The notes under the pieces: model-generated
The model's input: the letters and a program-made list of their open reading frames with translations, nothing else
Database searches by the model: none
What the model was told of the DNA's origin: nothing
Made by a program: the position numbers and the translations under genes
From: Pseudoruminococcus_B sp937901805
GTDB lineage: Bacteria; Bacillota; Clostridia; Oscillospirales; Ruminococcaceae
Assembly (NCBI GenBank): GCA_963560245.1
Contig: CAUWNS010000011.1
Span: 1 to 57,612, forward strand
Direction of reading: 5' to 3'
DNA length: 57,612 bases
Shown: one piece after another, positions 51,699 to 57,612 of the stretch
How the letters are laid out: every line of letters starts with the position of its first letter
Numbering within the stretch: position 1 is the first letter of the stretch

Positions 51699-52619
51699 AT
51701 GATGAGTAAAATCACAGAAAAACTGCTCGGCTTAGTGTCGGATTGGCAGGATGGTTTTTCAGGCGCTTATAACATCAGGGAAGATGGAATGTGTGCAGGA
51801 CGTCTTTCTACAGAACATATTCAAATAGAACCAAAGACAGATAAGCCCGGACTGGATATTGTTGTATTACCAGGGACAAAGGGAGAAACTGTATATATCC
51901 CCGCTTGCGTAACACATGGAAATATTGATGACTTGGTCTATAACGATTTTTATATCGGAGAAGACGCCGATATAACGGTCATTGCTGGATGCGGCGTCCA
52001 TACGGAGGGTGAGGAAGACGCCCGTCACAACGGTATTCATCGTTTCTTTTTAGAAAAAAATTCCCACGTTAAATATATAGAAAAACATGTTGGTACCGGA
52101 AATGGCACGGGGCTCCGTAAAATTGATCCCGTAACAGAAGTGACGCTGGCAGAAGGCTCCACGCTGGAAATGGATACTTCCCAAATCGGCGGCGTTGACC
52201 GAACCACCAGGACAACAAAAGCCACTGTTGCGGCAGACGCAAAACTTTTAATTCGGGAGCGTTTACTGACAGAAGGCACCCAATATGCCAATACGGATTT
52301 TGAAGTTTATTTAAATGGGGAAAACTCAGGTACAACGTTGACTTCCCGTTCTGTTGCCAAAGGTGATTCTGTTCAGGAGTACCATTCCCGCATTATTGGC
52401 AACGCAGCTTGTACCGGACACTCAGAATGTGATGCAATTATTGCTGACAACGGTGTTGTTAAAGCGGTACCGGAACTCATCGCAAATGATGGAAATGCCG
52501 CTTTGATCCATGAGGCCGCAATTGGAAAAATTGCCGGAGAGCAACTTTTAAAATTACAAACTCTCGGCCTTACGGAAGAAGAAGCGGAAGCTAAAATTGT
52601 CTCAGGTTTTCTAAAATAA
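51699..52619 (+). CDS. sufB: Short SufB/SufD-type Fe-S scaffold protein
   Basis: The 306-residue protein is much shorter than SufB (about 470) but has the SufB/D beta-helix core. The C-terminal block (CTGHSECDAIIADNGVVKAVPELIANDGNAALIHEAAIGKIAGEQLLKLQTLGLTEEEAEAKIVSGFL) holds a cysteine in SECDAI, in the position of the E. coli SufB acceptor cysteine of the QCDSM stretch, and the HEA segment. The pair fits the minimal two-gene SUF-like (SMS) systems in anaerobes. It assembles Fe-S clusters on the SufBC scaffold; the sulfur source is not encoded here. A terminator follows. Confidence 0.85.
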   Translation: MMSKITEKLLGLVSDWQDGFSGAYNIREDGMCAGRLSTEHIQIEPKTDKPGLDIVVLPGTKGETVYIPACVTHGNIDDLVYNDFYIGEDADITVIAGCGVHTEGEEDARHNGIHRFFLEKNSHVKYIEKHVGTGNGTGLRKIDPVTEVTLAEGSTLEMDTSQIGGVDRTTRTTKATVAADAKLLIRERLLTEGTQYANTDFEVYLNGENSGTTLTSRSVAKGDSVQEYHSRIIGNAACTGHSECDAIIADNGVVKAVPELIANDGNAALIHEAAIGKIAGEQLLKLQTLGLTEEEAEAKIVSGFLK

Positions 52620-52622
52620 AGT

Positions 52623-52657
52623 AAAAACCTCCATGTATTGAGATACATGGAGGTTTT
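52623..52657 (+). terminator. Terminator after sufB
   Basis: AAAAACCTCCATGTAT and ATACATGGAGGTTTTT form a perfect stem around TGAG, with T-rich 3' side. It sits 4 bp beyond the stop. Confidence 0.85.
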
Positions 52658-53378
52658 TTAGACCTTTGCTTTCCCCTGTTTTGCAGCACGTTCCATTTTG
52701 TTTAATAACTTCTTCATCTCCAAGGTAATATTTCTTTTTCACAGTAAAATTTTTATCAAATTCGTAAACGTAAGGAACCCCCATTGAAATATTTACATCA
52801 ACAATTTCTTGATCGCCCATATTCTCAAAATATCTTACCAAAGTCCTGAGAGAATTGCTATGAACCGTAATTGATATACGATTTCCTGCTTCGATCTGCG
52901 GGTTCACATTACATTCAAAATATGGGACTACTCTTGAGATGGTATCTTTTAAACTTTCTGTCAACAGAAGCTGTCCTTTTTCAATTCCACGATACTGTTC
53001 CTGATTCCTTGGATTACGGGTATCATCTTCCTGTAAGACTGGCGGACGAATATCAAAGAGCGTCTCCAGATTTTCACTTGCGCTTCCCCATATTTTTACT
53101 CAGTTTCAGATTTGTTTAATCCTCAAAGGGCACCGTAATGGCGTTCATTGAGCCTCCACGTTTTCACAGTCGGCAACCATTCCCGCCCTGCCCTTTTTTA
53201 ATACAAAATTTAATGTATGCATTGCCCTCTTTAAATAAGAAAGCAAAGTAGATGTCAAAGTCAAATCCTGCTTCTTTTCTTCCCTGTTCTGACAGATCAA
53301 CGTCTGTCCATCCGGCAAACAGATTTTGCTTGCTCCATTCACTTTCTTCATGTCAGATTAAAACCAGTTCAGGTAACT
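52658..53378 (-). pseudogene. gpmA: Decayed 2,3-bisphosphoglycerate-dependent phosphoglycerate mutase
   Basis: Pieces of GpmA line up in order across shifting frames. ELVLI*HEESEWSKQNLFAGWTDVDLSEQG replaces LIRHGESEWN...GWTDVDLSE, so the catalytic RHG is lost to a stop codon. Then come LKRAMHTLNFVLKK, WRLNERHYGAL*GLNKSETE*KYGEAQVKIWRRS, FDIRPPVLQEDDTRNP...QYRGIEKGQLLLTESLKDTISRVVPYFECNVNPQIEAGNRISITVHSNSLRTLVRYFEN...GVPYVYEFD, and a last shifted piece NKMERAAKQGKAKV ending at TAA 52658-52660. At least three frameshifts and several stops are present. No function is possible; the active-site AHGNSL motif is also altered to VHSNSL. Confidence 0.9.
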
Positions 53379-53452
53379 CATTGTGCTGTTGTATAACATT
53401 TTGCAGGGATTTCAAGTCTTTTTCTAGTATGATAAAACCAATAAGAAAATAA

Positions 53453-53484
53453 AAAAGCAGATAGTTTTTCTATCTGCTTTTTCT
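53453..53484. terminator. Terminator between gpmA remnant and helicase
   Basis: AAAAAGCAGATAG and CTATCTGCTTTTT pair around TTTTT and are T-rich on both strands. Confidence 0.8.
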
Positions 53485-53534
53485 ATTTCTGGAGAACTTC
53501 AAAAACAATATGACACTTCGTTCTATTTTATTCT

Positions 53535-55655
53535 TTACGCCTTGGTCTTAATCAAACGTATTAGTCCAGTATCATAAAAAACTTTTTCAAAAAGCATTTT
53601 CTCACCATGTGCATCAAAGCTTACACGAATCACATCGCTCCCCTTTTTCCCCTGAATGGTTCCAAGACCAAAGCGCTTATGGATAATTCGTGTTCCCTTG
53701 GTAAGATATCCATGGGCACAGATAGGTTCTATGTTTTCAAATCCCGCGTGCGATGGATCGTTCAATAATCTATCGATAAATCTTGATGGATTGATTTGTG
53801 TATCGCCTAGTTTATCAGAACAGAAAATAGTGAGTTTATTTTTTGCCCGAGTAACCCCGACATAAAAAAGCCGGGCCTCCTCTTCCATTAGCTCTTCATT
53901 TTTGTCCAAATGCTCACGAATAGCCTGTGCAGATGGGAGTTGTCCCTCATAGGCATCAATTAAAATCACCCGATCAAATTCCAGGCCTTTAGAAGAATGC
54001 ATTGTGGTGAGTATTACCGGAGTATCTCTGTCCTGACTATGATCCCGTATAATACCAGATAATCTGTCCAAGCGCTCAAGAAATTCATCTGCCGTACTAT
54101 AATCACGTGCAATATTTTTTAATGTAACCAGCCTCTGTTCCATAATATCTTCTTTATATCCATGCTTTGCGCGGTATTCCATATAATCTGAATATCCCAA
54201 ATCATATTCGATGCACTCTAATGCTGATAGAGGATCCATTGTACGCAAAGCATCCACCTTCCGCCGAACAAAATGAACCCTTTCTTTGGAAGAGTTTTCT
54301 AACATCCCTGAACGCAGCAAAACTTCAAAGACATCATCATATTCATTGCAGTGCTCTCTTACATAGACAGCAGTTTCACGATTGATATATAAACCGAATT
54401 TATTATACAATGTAAAAAAGAGGGCACCATCTTTTGGGTTCATACTCATAGAAAAGAAATTTAAAATATCCTGAATAACAAAATGCTGGAAAAAGGAAGC
54501 TTTATGATCACGAATATAAAAGGGGATTTCAGACTTATCAAAGAGATCAATTAATGGAAGAGCACTCGCATTATTTTTATAAACCACTGCAATGGTTTCC
54601 CCCGGCACAGCCCTTTTGACAATTTGAAGGATTTCCAAATACTGTTTATTCAGATTCTCCAGTTTCTGAATATCTATTGGAACACCCAATTCCCGATGTG
54701 TCACCATTTGTTTTGGATAACGCGTTTTATTATATCCAATCATTCGGGAGGCACCCTGCACAATTGAACCTGTCGAGCGATAATTTTCCTCCATCTTTAA
54801 AATCACTGCATCCGGATATTTTTTCGGAAACTCCAATAAAGCCTGAGGATATGCGCCGCGAAAGCCATAAATACTCTGATCCTCATCGCCAACCATAAAC
54901 AGGGTTCCTGTTGTGCCTGTAAGAGTGCGGATAATCTCATGCTGTAAGCGGGAAGTGTCCTGCGCTTCATCCACATTGAGATAAGGAAATTTTTCTTGAT
55001 AGTATCTCCGTAAGTTTGGATAACGGTTCAATGCTGTCAGAGCAAAGAGCTGCATATCATCGAAATCCATAACCCCATATTTCCTCTTAATCTTTTCATA
55101 AGATGAAAAAACATCCTCCAAATTCACGCCGGCACATTCAATATTCAGGCGCTCTTCCCGACTCATCATACTGTTTTTTGCACGGCAAATTTGAGTTTCT
55201 ATTTCTTCTAAACTATCATCTCCGCCAATCTCCCCTGTCAAATTTCGATATACTTCTGATAACAACCGAGACTTTGAGGGAAATCCTGGTTTTCCACTCT
55301 CTAAAAGAATTGGCATTTGGGTTTTTCTGGCCTGAGCATAGGTGCATAGAATTCGATAGCAAAGACTGTGAATGGTACTGACATATGGTGTCTTTGCTAT
55401 CTCCCTTCCAAACAAGGCAGAAAATCTTTGAGAAATATCCTTTGCTGATTCCCGATTAAAGGTTACTGTCAAAATTTTATTAATCGGAATTTTTTGCTCT
55501 GCAACCATAGAAGCAATTCTAGTCAGGATCACAGTTGTTTTTCCGCTTCCTGGGACTGCTAATAGCAGCATGTGGCTGGAATAGGTTGTGATTGCCTGAA
55601 TTTGCTGCTCATTTAAGATGATCCCTTTATTTTTTAAAAATTCCTGTATATCCAT
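53535..55655 (-). CDS. UvrD/PcrA-type ATP-dependent helicase
   Basis: The 706-residue SF1A helicase has motif Q (LNEQQIQAIT), Walker A VPGSGKTTV (residues 34-42), motif Ia VTFNRESAKDI, motif II NVDEAQDTSRLQ, motif III GDEDQSIYGFRGA, motif IV ENYRSTGSIV, motif V TTMHSSKGLEFDRVILIDAYEGQLPS and motif VI EEARLFYVGVTRAKNKL. The C-terminus ends in a Tudor-like stretch TRIIHKRFGLGTIQGKKGSDVIRVSFDAHGEKMLF, as in UvrD. It is a little shorter than classical PcrA (about 730). It probably acts in repair or in clearing the replication path. Confidence 0.9.
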   Translation of the reverse strand: MDIQEFLKNKGIILNEQQIQAITTYSSHMLLLAVPGSGKTTVILTRIASMVAEQKIPINKILTVTFNRESAKDISQRFSALFGREIAKTPYVSTIHSLCYRILCTYAQARKTQMPILLESGKPGFPSKSRLLSEVYRNLTGEIGGDDSLEEIETQICRAKNSMMSREERLNIECAGVNLEDVFSSYEKIKRKYGVMDFDDMQLFALTALNRYPNLRRYYQEKFPYLNVDEAQDTSRLQHEIIRTLTGTTGTLFMVGDEDQSIYGFRGAYPQALLEFPKKYPDAVILKMEENYRSTGSIVQGASRMIGYNKTRYPKQMVTHRELGVPIDIQKLENLNKQYLEILQIVKRAVPGETIAVVYKNNASALPLIDLFDKSEIPFYIRDHKASFFQHFVIQDILNFFSMSMNPKDGALFFTLYNKFGLYINRETAVYVREHCNEYDDVFEVLLRSGMLENSSKERVHFVRRKVDALRTMDPLSALECIEYDLGYSDYMEYRAKHGYKEDIMEQRLVTLKNIARDYSTADEFLERLDRLSGIIRDHSQDRDTPVILTTMHSSKGLEFDRVILIDAYEGQLPSAQAIREHLDKNEELMEEEARLFYVGVTRAKNKLTIFCSDKLGDTQINPSRFIDRLLNDPSHAGFENIEPICAHGYLTKGTRIIHKRFGLGTIQGKKGSDVIRVSFDAHGEKMLFEKVFYDTGLIRLIKTKA

Positions 55656-55783
55656 TTTCCTTTACACCCGTCTCAAAAGGTTTTTTCAGTAAAATTGTCT
55701 ATTAAAAGAGTTTTCCGTTCTATTCATAAAAGAACTTAGAATGACCGGAAAAGCAAAATGCCTTTACTAACTGCAACACACAA

Positions 55784-55810
55784 AAAGGAGGCAGAACTTC
55801 TGCCTCCTTT
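55784..55810 (-). terminator. Terminator after yebC
   Basis: AAAGGAGGCAGA and TCTGCCTCCTTT form a perfect 12-bp stem with a 3-nt loop, followed on the - strand by TTGTG. It lies 17 bp beyond the yebC stop. Confidence 0.7.
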
Positions 55811-55827
55811 CCCTTTTTTAAATGAAT

Positions 55828-56568
55828 TTACTCCTCTGTTTCCTCTGGCATCTCCCAGTTATGATAGATATTTTGAACATCATCGTTGTCTTCCAAATGT
55901 TCAATCAACAATTCCATCTTCTTAATCTGTTCTTCGTCTTCCAGACTAGTATAGGTAGAAGGAATGTATTCTACCTCTGCGGAGTCAATTTTATACCCTT
56001 TTTCTTCCAATGCCAGACGCACTGTGGAAAAATCAGAGGGCGCTGTTATAATTTCCACCATACTGTCTTCTATACTAAAATCCTCTGCACCTGCGTCGAA
56101 GCAATCTTCCATCATTTTTTCTTCATCAATGCCTTCACCAGGAATTGTAATAACGCCCTTTTGGTTAAACATAAAGGAAACGCACCCTGTCTGTCCGAGG
56201 TTCCCACCAAATTTATCAAAATAATGGCGCATATCTGCAGCTGTACGATTGCGGTTGTCAGTCAGTGTCTCCACAATAACAGCAACCCCGTTTGGTCCAT
56301 AACCCTCATACATGATTTCTTCGTACTGGTTCTTGTCATCTCCGCCCGCCGCTTTTTTAATGATACGATCAATATTATCGTTCGGCACATTATTTGATTT
56401 TGCCTTTGCAATCAGATCACGGAGTTTTGAATTGGAGTTTGGGTCAGAGCCGCTTTCTTTCACTGCCACTGAAATTTCGCGGCCAATTTTTGTAAATATT
56501 TTAGCCTTTTGCGCATCTGTCTTTTCCTTTTTACGTTTAATATTATTCCATTTCGAATGTCCCGACAT
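55828..56568 (-). CDS. yebC: YebC/PmpR family transcriptional or translation factor
   Basis: The 246-residue protein starts MSGHSKWNNIKRKKEKTDAQKAKIFTKIGREISVAVKESGSDPNSNSKLRDLIAKAKSNNVPNDNIDRIIKKAAGG, the YebC signature, and has YEGYGPNGVAVIVETLTDNRNRTAADMRHYFDKFGGNLGQTGCVSFMF. Long annotated as a transcription regulator, YebC has also been linked to translation of difficult motifs. It is full length and has its own promoter and terminator. Confidence 0.95.
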   Translation of the reverse strand: MSGHSKWNNIKRKKEKTDAQKAKIFTKIGREISVAVKESGSDPNSNSKLRDLIAKAKSNNVPNDNIDRIIKKAAGGDDKNQYEEIMYEGYGPNGVAVIVETLTDNRNRTAADMRHYFDKFGGNLGQTGCVSFMFNQKGVITIPGEGIDEEKMMEDCFDAGAEDFSIEDSMVEIITAPSDFSTVRLALEEKGYKIDSAEVEYIPSTYTSLEDEEQIKKMELLIEHLEDNDDVQNIYHNWEMPEETEE

Positions 56569-56615
56569 ATGTACTTTCGTCCTTTCGAATAAATCTGTAA
56601 TTTGTCGTATATTTT

Positions 56616-56644
56616 ATTCTATCATAGCTTTCTATCAGATTCAA
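56616..56644 (-). promoter_or_regulatory. Promoter candidate for yebC
   Basis: On the - strand TTGAAT (56644-56639) and TAGAAT (56621-56616) are 17 bp apart, 48 bp before the coding start. Confidence 0.6.
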
Positions 56645-56731
56645 GTATGCTTGTTATCATTTTCCGCTGCCTTTAGTCGGTATCACTCGCTTTCTTGTTC
56701 TAGATGTTTCATAAAAAATGCATTTATAGTA

Positions 56732-57232
56732 TTAATCCCAAGTTGCTCGAATGACACCGCAGGCAATTTTCTCTCCTGAATTTCCTGACGGCTGTGTTTT
56801 AAGATCGTCAAAGTGCCGATGTATTACAGCTGTTTTCCCAATAATTTCTTTTAAAGAAAATTGATTTGTTACAATTGACATCCACGCCCATCCTTGGTTG
56901 GAAAAGAGTGGAGGGAAATCTCCCGCATGGTATGGGTGGGTGCATCTCTGAGGATTATAGTGTCCTGCCGTATCCGCGAATGGTTCTCCTGTATTTCCCG
57001 AACACCGATCCCCTTCATGAATATGAAAGGCAAAAATTGGACTGTCACAAATAATATCTGTCTGAGGCAGTCCTTCTACTTCCACCAAAACAAGGCATCC
57101 CTGTTTTACCTGCCAGAATGAGATCTTCCCCTTTAACAAGGGGTATTCAGCCGAACCCTTTAAATTTGCAATGGCATCGGGTGTATAGTATTTTATCTGA
57201 CTGAGTAATTTCTCTGTGAGTGAAAAGTACAT
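56732..57232 (-). CDS. Cu/Zn superoxide dismutase-family protein
   Basis: The 166-residue protein has the SodC core: FHIHEGDRC (H70, H72, C77), AGHYNPQRCTHPYHAGDFPPL (H91, H99, H102, D105) and AVIHRHFDDLKTQPSGNSGEKIACGVI (H138, C158). All four copper-type histidines and the disulfide cysteines are present. The loop between H91 and H102 is shorter than in eukaryotic enzymes. There is no signal peptide or lipobox, so it is probably cytoplasmic, unusual for a bacterial SodC. AGGAGG precedes the ATG. Whether it is an active dismutase or a metal-binding relative cannot be told. Confidence 0.85.
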   Translation of the reverse strand: MYFSLTEKLLSQIKYYTPDAIANLKGSAEYPLLKGKISFWQVKQGCLVLVEVEGLPQTDIICDSPIFAFHIHEGDRCSGNTGEPFADTAGHYNPQRCTHPYHAGDFPPLFSNQGWAWMSIVTNQFSLKEIIGKTAVIHRHFDDLKTQPSGNSGEKIACGVIRATWD

Positions 57233-57289
57233 AGAATCCCTCCTTATTTATATTCTATGTATTGGTATAAAAAAGGGACTCATTCTATA

Positions 57290-57324
57290 AAAAAACGGCT
57301 CGAGAAAATCCCAAGCCGTTTTTT
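57290..57324 (-). terminator. Terminator after nagB
   Basis: AAAAAACGGCT (57290-57300) and AGCCGTTTTTT (57314-57324) form a perfect stem, T-rich on the - strand. Confidence 0.85.
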
Positions 57325-57342
57325 GACCTTATGTAAAATTAT

Positions 57343-57612
57343 TTAAGCAAGCGCTTCCGGGCATTTTTCACTGACAATTTTCAGTGCGGCCTCATCAGCA
57401 ACAACAATCAGATTTGGATGGAATTGCAGAATAGATGCAGGAACATGCGGAGTAACCGGGCCGAAAAAGGCATCATACATCACAGGGGCTTTTGCTTCAC
57501 CGCTTGCAACCAGAAGGACACATTTTGCCTTCATAATTGCCCCAATTCCCATCGTAATCGCCTGTTTTGGCACTTCATCAATAGAAGCAAAAAATCTAGA
57601 ATTGGCTTGAAT
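57343..57612 (-). CDS. nagB: Glucosamine-6-phosphate deaminase, C-terminal part
   Basis: The frame runs open to the right edge of the window, giving the last 89 residues: IQANSRFFASIDEVPKQAITMGIGAIMKAKCVLLVASGEAKAPVMYDAFFGPVTPHVPASILQFHPNLIVVADEAALKIV. This aligns with the NagB C-terminus (ANSRFF...VP..A.T.G...IM.A......G..KA......GPVT...PAS.LQ.H.....V.D..A). It converts glucosamine-6-phosphate to fructose-6-phosphate and ammonia. The N-terminal two thirds lies outside the window. Confidence 0.88.
   Translation of the reverse strand: MQANSRFFASIDEVPKQAITMGIGAIMKAKCVLLVASGEAKAPVMYDAFFGPVTPHVPASILQFHPNLIVVADEAALKIVSEKCPEALA

Noticed and set aside
1..57612. CRISPR array, tRNA or rRNA genes
   Set aside because: No regularly spaced repeats with unique spacers, no cloverleaf with CCA-adjacent acceptor stems and no rRNA-like sequence were seen on either strand.

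Overview
The window reads as a low-to-mid GC Gram-positive chromosome, most likely an anaerobic, endospore-forming Clostridia of the Oscillospirales/Ruminococcaceae type. The grounds are a SCIFF six-cysteine peptide with its radical SAM maturase, spoIIM next to xerD, whiA/rapZ/hprK, a lysine riboswitch, a tyrosine T-box, a minimal two-gene SUF locus and a Bce-type resistance module. Almost all of it is housekeeping DNA. There is no CRISPR array, rRNA, tRNA, prophage or intact insertion sequence. The species call is inference from gene content.

Left part (1-12.6 kb, + strand): the tail of radC, an Asp23-family gene with a long leader, then a tightly packed run nusB - TsaD-like protein - xseA - xseB - ispA - yuiD-like - dxs - tlyA - nadK - argR - recN with several 4-bp stop/start overlaps. 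A T-box leader follows and controls tyrS. Then come a flavin-binding PNPOx-fold gene and, on the - strand, a lysine-riboswitch operon asd-dapA-dapB plus a free-standing aspartokinase-type ACT regulatory protein.

Middle (16.9-35.7 kb, mostly + strand): queA; an AI-2E transporter/patatin pair; a MoxR-DUF58-DUF4129 operon whose last gene carries an apparent -1 frameshift; a lone GT4 glycosyltransferase (-); then hprK, ROK glucokinase, murB, rapZ, whiA and dnaE, followed by pfkA with its own promoter. HprK, glucokinase and PfkA together form a glycolysis and carbon-control cluster.

Right part (35.8-57.6 kb, mostly - strand): a decayed MATE gene, a XerC-like recombinase, a YesL/DUF624 protein, xerD, spoIIM, then the SCIFF cassette (maturase scfB, precursor scfA) downstream of tgt-yajC-TIGR04086. 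Next is a bceRSAB module with a TTACA-N4-TGTAA operator. Beyond it lie a nucleotidyltransferase, a minimal sufCB pair (+), a heavily decayed gpmA, a UvrD-like helicase, yebC, a Cu/Zn-SOD-like protein and the 3' end of nagB.

The strongest leads are: the SCIFF cassette, with a palindrome lying exactly between the -35 and -10 of its promoter and stem-loops around it; the stand-alone ACT subunit inside the lysine regulon; the minimal SufCB; and the exact Bce operator match. Further leads are three broken genes (gpmA, MATE, DUF4129 protein), a perfect 34-bp palindrome beside a tyrosine recombinase, and a phased ATTATGTAA repeat cluster. All family assignments come from reading motifs; no database search was run.
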